60,000 nt of DNA from Hydractinia symbiolongicarpus (Eukaryota > Cnidaria > Hydrozoa > Anthoathecata > Hydractiniidae). The stretch covers positions 25,973,501-26,033,500 of the forward strand of contig NC_079880.1 in the NCBI RefSeq assembly GCF_029227915.1, given 5' to 3'. Shown here piece after piece: positions 51,598 through 60,000 of the stretch (the first letter of the stretch is position 1; every line of letters starts with the position of its first letter). A model generated the notes under the pieces. That model worked only from the letters and a program-made list of their open reading frames with translations. It searched no databases and was not told the DNA's origin. Made by a program: the position numbers and the translations under genes.

Positions 51598-51753
51598 ATG
51601 TCATATGCAAAGGATGAAAATAACATTTACTTTGAATATTTTCATACAGATATTGCAAAAAATAGATGCAAAACAATAGATCTTGCAAAACCTAGAATTT
51701 ATAAAAAAAATGCTGGCGTCAGCAAAAGCTATTACTGGCAGTCATCATTTAAG
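51598..51753 (+). CDS. Possible orphan coding exon (52 codons to a splice donor)
   Basis: An ATG-initiated frame of 52 codons runs without a stop to a plausible donor (TTTAAG|GTATGAG). Its composition is Lys/Tyr/Asn-rich (e.g. NNIYFEYFHTDIAKNRC). I could not find a downstream exon that clearly continues it before the next gene, and no family is recognised. It could be a first exon, a transposon fragment or chance. Confidence 0.22.
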
Positions 51754-52540
51754 GTATGAGTTATAATTGTCACGTTACTAAAAGTGTTTTGACTTACAAC
51801 CTTATATAAAAGAAATTATGATGGTGGAGCATTTCTTTCCAACAACAATAACTTAAAATTGCCATTTTAAAGATACGGTTCGTCAAAAAATGCTGATCAT
51901 TAATTATTAAAAATTTGGCTTCGTGATTGGTATAAATCGCGCACGTGATCATAATAAAATCGAGACATTTTGTATGCGTTTTAGCGCGACATCGACCAGT
52001 GTAACATACAAATAACGGGTTATATTAATATAGAGGTCAAGTTTTTAAGTTTGCCAGCAAAAACTTCTAGCCTTATTTAGCCTTTCTTAGTAGAACAGTG
52101 TCATTGTTAGGAGATTGCAGAAATAATGTCCCCGCAATGCACGTGTCAAGTTAGCTTTACCTGCTCTGCAAAAATACTGCTTCATATTCACAAAGGTTAT
52201 TCTTCGAGCTGTAGCGGAAAATCAACTCAAAACTTCAAACAATTAAAGTTGACCTTGGTTCATTATGACTTGAACTTTTAAGGAAACTATATATTATGTA
52301 CTCCACCCTCTTGCTTTTAAAGCTCAGACTTCATCTAAAAATAGTTAGCAAAATAAACAAAATACTGCAGTAGGAGGGTTTATTTGAGCCAAGAAAGTTA
52401 CTCTGTTAATAATGAGAGGATGTTATGAAGTCAGATGTTTATAAAGTTTGATATCTCACTCAATGTAATTTAACATCCGATCGCGTTGACTTTTGTGTTA
52501 CATTATCAAGTCTATTGTAGTATTTGTTAAGATTTTTAAC

Positions 52541-54978
52541 ATGAAGATTTCACGTGACAGGATCCTGCATATCCTTGGTTGTTGTATGTTGATAACGAGG
52601 CTAAATGCTGAAGCGACAGGTAAATGTTTTATTGTTGTTGACTCCCAATTCTGTTCAGAAGACGTAATTGCTCCTCTCCTCTATCAATGATTTCGAAAAA
52701 CAAAACAAAACAATCCTCCTCTTTAGCTAAACTATTGACAACACATAGCTACACAATCCATTTTAAAAGATTTTCCAATCCCCGGGGCAGACCGTTGTAA
52801 ACCTTGGAATACACAACATACAGTACAGTTTCTCTACCCCGAAAGATACAATAATGTAGATTGGCGTGTTTCATATGTGTACAAAAGCTGTTTCACGTTT
52901 TTTCAGAATGTGTCTACGAACACATGCGGAGAAGCTACTGGTGTTTATCCATAAAAGACTCCGTGCAAGTTTATAAAGATTTTGCCTTTATTGACCTTCA
53001 GCAATATTACAAAATAAACAAGATATATATCTCTCCAATGTCACCCACGGTGACGATTTCCAGGGCGGTGCATGCGCAGTTCAGTGTAGATGCAAAATCA
53101 TGGGACAAAACACAATGGATATTTTCCGTAAGAAAATTTCTTTTTTATGTGTTTTTTTGTTTGCATTCTGTACAACGATAAAATGCGATATAGTTTATTT
53201 AGACTTTATTTAAAACCATTTACGTTTTGTGAAACAGTAGATTTTCTAGCAAATTGAGGGATATCAGAGAAGATGATTGGGCATGAGGGAAGAGTCTAAA
53301 TTCTCCCCTTCTTCATAGACAAAATCAGGGAAAAGTCTGAGTCACACCCCCTTCCCCCCTATTCTTCATGGAAAACTCAGGTACAGATTTGGTATTTGTT
53401 ATGCGCATGCATCATTTCTATTCGTGTTCAGTACATAACTTTCTTCCATTTTAACTAACGCGAGGATTCTTGTCTTTCAGGAAAGTAATAATTCATTTCA
53501 ACATAAATTCCATCAAGAAGTAAAATCAGGGAATCTTGACCAGAATTTGGTGTTAAAATTAGCAAAAATTACAGAAACCCTTTGACAAAATTTGCTAAAA
53601 ACCCTGCCAAGACATTCCTCTCCAGCATTTTAGCGACACTCAATAAAGAATTTAAGAAAGTGTGCTTAATTTATATTGTACGGAGCTGGTGGTGATTCTT
53701 CTTCTATATCCTCTTCGGAAGAAAGTTTGTGATAATTTTGCCAAGAAATAACTGTCATTATTATAGCTTTACTTTTCTTTCTTGCACTTCATACACAAGT
53801 ACAAGCCCACCCGTGTAAAAGCTCACCCGCGCATAAGCCCACCCGCGCATACTCTAACCCACGTATAAGCCCAACCGCGTATAAATCCATCCGCGTAGTG
53901 AGCCCACCCGCGCATAAGCCCATCTGTGCAAAAGTCCAATCGCGTTTAAGCCTTCCCCCTTGTAAGCTTATAATTTTTTATGTTTTGACAAAAGATAATT
54001 CTAGGAAGAACACGGAATATTTTTTAACATCCTTCATGTTTTAGGTGCTCATTTAAAAGTCACTAACACTTAGTTGAAGATAATTGCATTCTATTTCAGA
54101 GCAACATAAATGGAACGTTTCAACTATCTTCTCCAACTTATGCTCGATTTATAAAAGTTAGTTTAGAAGCCGCTGTTAACAGTGGAAAGTACAAATGCGT
54201 TCAAATAATGCCTTCGGGATGTAAAGTGGATAAAAAAGGTGTTTTGTATGTTTGTTGTTGGTTCCTTCGCTTGTTTATTTGTTTTGTTTTTGTTTTTGTG
54301 TTTGTTTCTGTTTATTTCATTGTTTGTTTGTGGTTTATTATTTGTTTGTTTTCCTTGTTTTTGTTGTTTTTGTTGTTTGTTTATTTGCTTGTTTGCTTGT
54401 TTATAAACTTTATTTTTTAATTTTTAGACATTCCACATTCAAGTTTCCATGATGGAGAAAAGTTGATTCCTTCAAACAAAGGTACAAGTCCATTCAAGTT
54501 TGCAAACACCAAGAAATGTTAATATCAGCCGGAGAGATTTTGGTTTGTTATTTGTAACACAAATGTGGCATATTATTTCATTATTTTTTTATTTCTAGAC
54601 AACCATACAAATCTTTACATCATTTTCGGTAGCATTCTTGGATGCCTCGTTATCGCTTACATAGCCACATTTATTTGCATGAAACGCCGGCGCCGGCTAT
54701 CTCAACGTAGCACAAGCAACGTCACCTTCACGTCAACGACATCACCAACGACAAGTGAGTGTGTAACGCTGCTGCCACATGATAATTTACCACAGTTTAA
54801 TGGAGCTTTACCAAGGAGAAATTTCGAAGGTAACTATACCAGCAACCGACCTCCGCTCCCAAAGAATGCATACCAGGAGACGTATGTTCAGTTAAATGGA
54901 GCACAAACCATTCCAACTGACAACACGAGCGAGAAAAATAACTACTATGAATCGCCATCAGACATGTTTAAGCGATGA
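52541..54978 (+). CDS. Type I membrane protein with discoidin-like ectodomain
   Basis: Five phase-consistent exons (52541-52619, 52907-53127, 54100-54238, 54428-54481, 54599-54978) encode 290 aa. Residues 1-25 look like a signal peptide (ILHILGCCMLITRLNAEA). Residues about 28-141 resemble an F5/8C (discoidin) galactose-binding-like fold: FAFIDLQQYYKINKIYI, HAQFSVDAKSWDKTQWIF and ARFIKVSLEA are the familiar strand motifs, with Cys at 28, 39, 133 and 141. At ~115 residues it is shorter than the usual ~150. N-glycosylation sites are at N104 and N166. A membrane segment spans about 170-192 (IIFGSILGCLVIAYIATF), then KRRRR as stop-transfer. The ~95-residue tail is Ser/Thr-rich, with a proline motif RPPLPKNAY and tyrosine motifs ETYVQL (YxxL-type) and NYYESP. 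It is probably a cell-surface adhesion or recognition receptor; ligand unknown. Confidence 0.85.
53800..53966 (+). repeat. GC-rich minisatellite, ~17-bp AAGCCCACCCGCGCAT units
   Basis: About eight to nine degenerate units of GCCCACCCGCGCATAA in intron 2 of the receptor-like gene. They stand out by GC content from the AT-rich flanks. Confidence 0.8.
54253..54420 (+). repeat. TTTG/TTTGT-rich simple repeat forming most of intron 3
   Basis: Almost pure T and G, with runs of TTTGTTT. It fills the whole intron between exons 3 and 4 of the receptor-like gene and generates hydrophobic spurious frames. Confidence 0.8.
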
Positions 54979-55089
54979 CGTTGCAATATAAGCATCCATG
55001 GTGAAGAGCGGTTGTTGCACCATTGCTATGGAGATTCGATCAGCCTAAAGGAGTTATATAAAGACGTAATTTTTTAAATGCTTTGATAA

Positions 55090-55095
55090 AATAAA
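55090..55095 (+). terminator. Poly(A) signal of the receptor-like gene
   Basis: AATAAA 111 nt after the stop codon at 54976-54978. Confidence 0.6.
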
Positions 55096-55309
55096 ATGAA
55101 GAAGGCCACATCTGTTTTATACTTTTCTATACTGCTTAAAAACTTGTTATAGATCAAGCTTTAAAAACTGTCCTCTTGTTTTTAAAAAACTAGTCGCAAG
55201 CTCTTGAAAATATACGACAATTCTCCCGTCGGTAAAATTAATGGTTATTTTTTCCCGTCCGTATTCTTAGCTACCATCTTTGGGTCACAGACGGAAATAT
55301 AGTAGTATA

Positions 55310-55680
55310 ATATAGTCTAGTCCATGGCCTGTGATAAATCCACGGGTTTTCCTGTCCTTCATATACCACATTTTGGGTGTCTCGCTACATAAGGTACCAT
55401 TTTCCGCCCGTCCTTTATATATCAGACTTTGTGTCTCCGTAACAGGACGCGTTTTTCACAGACAGGCAGACATACGACGGCTATTATTATTATATATACT
55501 AGTCGTTAGCCCTTGGAAGAACCAACGGGATCGCCCGTCCTTTAAATTTACCCGTCAAAACAAAGTGAAAAAATATATATCGCATTTGATATTCGTGTTT
55601 CCGTAGCACGTCATTCTAACTCAGCAGGAATTTCGCGCAGAAACAGACAAAATACGGCTATTTTTTATTTATTTAAGAGA
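55310..55680 (+). mobile_element. Two tandem copies of the hairpin-bearing dispersed repeat
   Basis: Copy one starts near 55312 (CTAGTCCATGGCCTGTG, then ATAAATCCACGGG); copy two starts near 55498 (CTAGTCGTTAGCCCTTGG, then AAGAACCAACGGG). Both continue with CCGTCCTT, a GTGTTTCCGTA-like word and a block ending in ACGGCTATT. They match 36975-37090. Confidence 0.6.
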
Positions 55681-55750
55681 TAACCCTTTATTTTCCTGTT
55701 GTAAATAATATCAAAAAGAAGCACGCGATAGGAAAGTAGTACAAACACAA

Positions 55751-55812
55751 TTGCAACAACAACAACAACAAAAACAACAACAACAACAACAACAATAACA
55801 ACAACAACAAAT
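55751..55812 (+). repeat. CAA microsatellite
   Basis: About twenty near-perfect CAA triplets, with one AAAACAAC interruption and one ATAAC. Confidence 0.9.
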
Positions 55813-55972
55813 ATACCTTATCTGTGAAGAAAGTCGGTATGTGACTAATATTTTACTGACTAACAATTATTGCCGTCTTTTGTAGAAATCTTTAATAAAA
55901 AAATTCTCATACTGAATACTAATATATTAAACGTTTTTTGTCTATGGTTCGATAGTACATACAGTGCAGCCT

Positions 55973-56056
55973 GTCCAAAGCATGCAACATCGGTGCCCTG
56001 TCCATAGCAGACAACATCGGTGCCCTGTCCATAACGGGCAACATCGGTGCCCGAAG
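55973..56056 (+). repeat. Three tandem ~27-bp units
   Basis: ACAACATCGGTGCCCTGTCC repeats with CATAGCAG and CATAACGG variants. It is non-coding as far as can be seen. Confidence 0.8.
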
Positions 56057-56509
56057 TACTTACTGCACAAAGGTGTCTGCTTCATAGAGGTGCTTCGTAA
56101 GTTGACTTATACTGCTACAAAAACTTGCTGGGGTGTTAGTGTACAGTAAAATCGGCAAAGTGTGTCGAAAGGTTACACTGTGGCTGATGCAGCTCCATAA
56201 TTTTGTCCATGAACATTCGAACGAATATAAAAGTTATTTCACAGTTAACGCAGGCGAGAAAAGAAATATTCACGTAACCACACGTCTAGTAAACTTAAGA
56301 ATATCTTTGATAAACTATTTTTTTTCGTCAATTCTTCATCATTGTGCTTAGTACCGTTTGATTAACCCAATTTATCCTTTTTTCAAGACATGGAATACTT
56401 TTCATAGGAGCCACGGTGGTCCAATATGGGGCAGATTGTGTGCAATTTGCGACAGCATATCTACGCAACATCTTGTCTAAACATTAAAATAATTAAAATC
56501 ATCTCGATC

Positions 56510-56750
56510 AAGAAGATTAAACAATGGAGTTATCTTGGAAGGAGATGTCTGCGAAAATTCGTTCAAACAATTTTCATCTTCGACTTTCAACAGCCTGCCG
56601 AAGAATATACGAGAGGAAGTAATTTTTAATAAGTTTGTAATTAAAGTGAAGGAATATTTATTGGGACATGCTTTAGCCCGTTTGTCGTATATTTGTCCTG
56701 CTTTTATCCTCCCAGCCTTTATTTTGTTCCTTCTTATCATGTTTTACTAG
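56510..56750 (+). mobile_element. LINE 3' remnant (reverse transcriptase C-terminus)
   Basis: The plus-strand frame ending at 56750 includes FNSLPKNIREEVIFNKFVIK followed by VKEYLL. This is the WNSLP...F...LK.YL block that closes many non-LTR retrotransposon ORFs. The RT core is absent, so it is a 5'-truncated or broken copy. A second, weaker LINE-like frame lies at 57202-57456. Confidence 0.6.
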
Positions 56751-57456
56751 TTAATGCTTGAATTATTCTATTTTTAACCTGTTTTTAACTTACATACTTT
56801 ATACTTTTAATTTTCTGATGAATAGCGATGTAATGTCGATGTGCAGAAATGTATTCATTAAAAAAAATAAAAATAAAATAAAATAAAAAAAAATGCCTAA
56901 ATTCCGAATCTTAGAAAGTAGAGTTGATACAGAACAAAACTCTATCAAACCGTTCAAGTCAATATTGTTCCTCTTCCAACAATTAATGTATTGGTTGCAC
57001 ATCTATGACTACGAAGAAAATTAAATTTTTTCTTAAACGATAATGGTTTCACTGAGCAATTAAAAGTCATAAAACAAGTCCACACCACGTGGATGTTAGA
57101 AAGTGAGATTCCGCAAATGTACCGCATATTTAATAACTGTTAAATAAGGTACAATATGAAAGCCCAATTAGGAACCACAAAAATCGACAATTCTTGAAAA
57201 TTTGATTTTTTGTGCTTTTGTCTTTAAAGAGAACATTTTAATGCATACTCTAAAAGTATACGGGTTGAATCTTCCCACCCTTAGAATAATAAACTCCCAA
57301 GATATAATTAAATACACTAAATTTTTCTTCGCTCGCAACGCTGCCCTACGGTCCAATTATTTTATTTTCCACAAAATTAAATTCAGAAAAAAGCATATAC
57401 AATTCTGCGTGTCTCTTACACGAAAATTTTCTGTCATCATCGCGTTCCTTTTTTAA

Positions 57457-58480
57457 TTCAATTTCTAAGCATAAATTATATTATTTTTAAAACTCTCAAG
57501 TTCAATGCGACTTATAGTACGTCATAAAAGGAACAAAATGGCGCCAAAAAAATTTGCTTGCGTCAGCACATTTTCTGTAACGTCATCAAAAGCTTGAAAA
57601 TTGTTAAAAATGCCACTATCTGCTTAAAATATAATTACTTTTGTTCTAGAGCGAATTTTTACATTCTGTTTGAAGTTTCTGAAACCTAAATAAAAGTTAT
57701 TTAACATATCTTCCGGTTTTTACATGGATCGGATAAAAAATTGCCAAAAATTGCCCGAAAATCCGTTTTTTTTCGATTTTCGGGTAAAATCCGACAAAAT
57801 CGGGAAATCGGATTAGTCACGTGATTAAATTATTCAAAATGATTCTTCTTGATGAAAAAAAGTTGTGTTGCAAGTTTCAAGTTCTAAGGATAATCCTAAC
57901 AGGAGTTATTATATTTTTCCCATTATAAGGATTTCATAGACATTTTTAGGGGTAGTTTCGAGTAATGGCCAATATCAAAGCCTCTGAAAGGTATGGGACC
58001 TAAAAAATTAGCATGCAGGTGTCTAATAGATAAATGTTGAAACTCAGTAAGTATCATAGCCATATAAGAAAGCAATCAGTAGTTATTAAAAAAAAACCGT
58101 CAGGGGGGGCGGAATCCGCCCCCCGGACCGAATAGGGTTAAAGTCTCCAACATTTCAGAAGGAGAACTCACATCATAATTAACAACTTAAAGAAAAATTA
58201 CAAATAAGAGTCGTTTCTGAGACAGCGCTTGCGTGTAAATGCAGCACATAATAGTAGAACATGAACGGTGTGACTTAAAAAACTCGTCATCGCCGTCAAC
58301 GACGTTACCGTCACTTTATCCACTCTGTTAAAAAAAATCAGACAAGATGGTGCATGGTGGATCTGCAACATTCTAGATTTAATATAAAGATTTTAAAATC
58401 TTCTTCGCTAATTTAAAACAACACAAAATTGTCTTTATGTTCTCCTTTTCATAAAAAAATGCCTTTGAAAACAGATATGT
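57457..58480. other. Intergenic region with GC-rich palindrome
   Basis: No gene supported. It contains a series of TCGGG/CCGAT words at 57720-57815, two TGACGTCA-like sites near 57553-57590 and a near-perfect GC palindrome at 58104-58124. Confidence 0.45.
58104..58124. repeat. 21-bp GC palindrome
   Basis: GGGGGGCGGA, a single central A, then its exact reverse complement. All is embedded in AT-rich sequence. Confidence 0.85.
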
Positions 58481-58482
58481 TT

Positions 58483-58488
58483 TTTATT
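58483..58488 (-). terminator. Poly(A) signal of the phospholipase A2 gene (minus strand)
   Basis: AATAAA on the minus strand, 378 nt beyond the stop at 58866-58868 and just past the GGT/ACC array. Confidence 0.4.
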
Positions 58489-58496
58489 TGTTATAT

Positions 58497-58862
58497 GGTG
58501 GCGGTGGTAGTAGTGGTGGAGGAGGTGGTGGATGTTGTGACGAAAATGGGCAGTAGGTGGGGGTGGTGTTTGTGGTGGTGGTAGTAGCGGTGGTGATGGG
58601 AGTGATGGTGTTGGTGATAATAGTGGTAGTTGTGGAGAAAGTGAGCAGGAGGTGGTGGTGGTGTTTGTGGTGGTGGTGGTGTTTGTAGTGGTGGTGGTGG
58701 TGGTAATGGTGGAAGTGATGGTGGTAGTGGTAATGGTAGAAGTGATGGTGGTGGTGGTAATGGTGGAAGTGATGGTGGTGGTGGTTGTGGTGGTAGTGGA
58801 GAAAGTGGGCAGGAGATGGTGGTGATAGTAGTGGTGGTAGTGGTAGTGGTGGTGATGGTGGA
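58497..58862. repeat. GGT/GTG minisatellite in the presumed 3' UTR of the phospholipase A2 gene
   Basis: About 365 bp of GGT, AGT and GAT triplets with higher-order units such as GTGGTGGTAATGGTGGAAGTGATG-type blocks. On the minus strand it reads as ACC/CAC triplets and begins four bases after the stop codon of the phospholipase gene. Confidence 0.9.
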
Positions 58863-58865
58863 ACC

Positions 58866-60000
58866 TTATCTTTGCGTGTCAGGAAACACTTTTAAACATT
58901 TTAGAACGGCTTTTTTCTCATCATCTGGACCAAAATCCAAGCATTTTCTCTTGGGACTGTTAAAGAATTTTACTCCAACAACACTTGCAATTAACTTTTG
59001 TAGTTTTCCCCATAATCCGTTCTTTTTATCTTTCGAAATCTATGCAATAAAATAAGAACTTTTTACATAAAACTTTGATAACTACTTTTTCATAAATATT
59101 AATTCTGAACAAATTGATTATGTTAGCATTCTAAGTAACAAATATTGACTGGCGCGAAAAATGAATAAGAAATCACTTGATGCCTAATTTGCCATTAACT
59201 GCACATGGAAAGGTGGAGAGAATATATATGGATTTCCACGAGTCAAATTGTAAATAATAGTTGGTATAGCCTGTGGTAAATTTGCACTTACTTACAAGTC
59301 ACTTACTGGTAATAAACAGAATTTGAACTTAGCATCACACTTGCAATCGGTTGCCGTATACTTTCCATCGTTAAATATGCCGTACCCCTTTTTTCCTTTA
59401 GCAACGTACCTAAAACATACGAAACATAAATATTATCATGCCAGGAACAATCTGGTTTATTCTGGTGGTGATAGTAGTGGTGGTAGTGGAAAAGAAGGTA
59501 GCAGTTTAAGAGCTGTGGTTGCTATCAACAGGCAATGACTAAATTTATTAGAGGATCAAAATGAAAATAATATTTAGTCCAATCAAAATTATTTTCTTTA
59601 CGGACCTAGATTGAAAAAATGGTTTAACAGACACGTCTAATTTTTTTTATAATTTTCAAACCTTTGCTTTCTGGAGAGCGGATAGTTTTATTTATAAAAC
59701 TATGCATAATATTGATTGTTTTTTGATTTTCTCGCTGTCCAACAGGATTCTCTATAAGCTCTTTACTACCCAAGTCTACAATGCCATTATTCTTCAATTA
59801 CATGGGCCGCCATATCACTTTTTCTGTATCTGCGTTGCCATACTTTGTGTGATCTTAGTGCCCGATTTATGCAGTTAACCAATTGCACCATTTTTATGGC
59901 TGGCGAAACAAGAAAAAGAAACAGGAACATGTAAGACAGGATATTTACCTTGGACAATGATCATGAGTTCTGCAGCATTTATCAACGTCAGAAAATACTC
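58866..60000 (-). CDS. Secreted phospholipase A2, group III-type, C-terminal part (last three exons), partial at window edge
   Basis: Three minus-strand exons join in consistent phase: 60000-59949 (continues beyond the window), 59409-59307 and 59039-58866 (stop at 58866-58868). The first holds the catalytic helix motif DKCCRTHDHCPR, with the His-Asp active-site pair and paired cysteines characteristic of secreted PLA2, the RTHD/CPR spelling being like the bee-venom (group III) type. The second holds DCKCDAKFKFCL, matching the second conserved C-x-C-D...C-L helix of that group. The third is a Lys-rich tail with KRKCLDFG and VLKCL. The enzyme hydrolyses the sn-2 ester of phospholipids with Ca2+; the Ca2+-binding loop and signal peptide would lie right of the window. 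Cnidarian sPLA2s occur both as digestive enzymes and venom components; which applies here cannot be told. About 108 residues are visible. Confidence 0.88.

Noticed and set aside
54208-54452. Hydrophobic Phe/Leu/Cys/Val-rich frames suggesting a membrane protein
   Set aside because: They translate a TTTG-rich simple repeat inside an intron.
57202-57456. 84-codon frame resembling a LINE C-terminal region
   Set aside because: The resemblance is too weak to call as a separate element; it is only mentioned beside the 56.5-kb remnant.

Overview
This is an intron-rich, AT-rich animal genome window carrying many decayed transposons. The proteins present (an invertebrate-style LIM-like RASSF, a canonical PRPF6, a group III-type secreted phospholipase A2, a cnidarian-like LINE with a Cys/His segment after its reverse transcriptase) and the base composition suggest a cnidarian, perhaps a hydrozoan. 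That placement is an inference, not proven by the sequence. All gene models below were assembled by hand from reading frames and GT/AG junctions with matching phase.

Layout. At 1-570 (minus) lies the N-terminal part of a LINE (zinc finger, then the start of the endonuclease), running off the left edge. From 1.2 to 5.5 kb there are a SINE tail, a MITE, and a 5'-truncated, frame-broken LINE on the minus strand. From 10.1 to 22.0 kb a complete 15-exon RASSF2/4/6-type gene lies on the plus strand (523 aa). From 23.2 to 27.3 kb there is a dense cluster of terminal-inverted-repeat elements, two of them nested and three end to end, directly upstream of the next gene. From 27.3 to 42.5 kb lies a complete 27-exon PRPF6 gene (929 aa), whose introns carry two tRNA-derived SINEs and several minisatellites. 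From 44.7 to 50.0 kb a two-exon gene encodes a 674-aa acidic, repeat-containing, coiled-coil protein that I cannot assign to a named family. From 52.5 to 55.0 kb a five-exon gene encodes a 290-aa type I membrane protein with a discoidin-like ectodomain. From 55.3 to 57.5 kb there are hairpin repeats, simple repeats and a LINE 3' remnant. From 58.5 to 60 kb (minus) lie the last three exons of a secreted phospholipase A2 gene, which runs off the right edge.

The genes do not form an operon or pathway: a Hippo/Ras adaptor, a spliceosome scaffold, an unknown coiled-coil protein, a surface receptor-like protein and a secreted lipase. The best candidates for something undescribed are the repeat/coiled-coil protein at 44.7-50.0 kb, the receptor-like protein at 52.5-55.0 kb, the half-LIM architecture of the RASSF gene, and the nested transposon cluster upstream of PRPF6.
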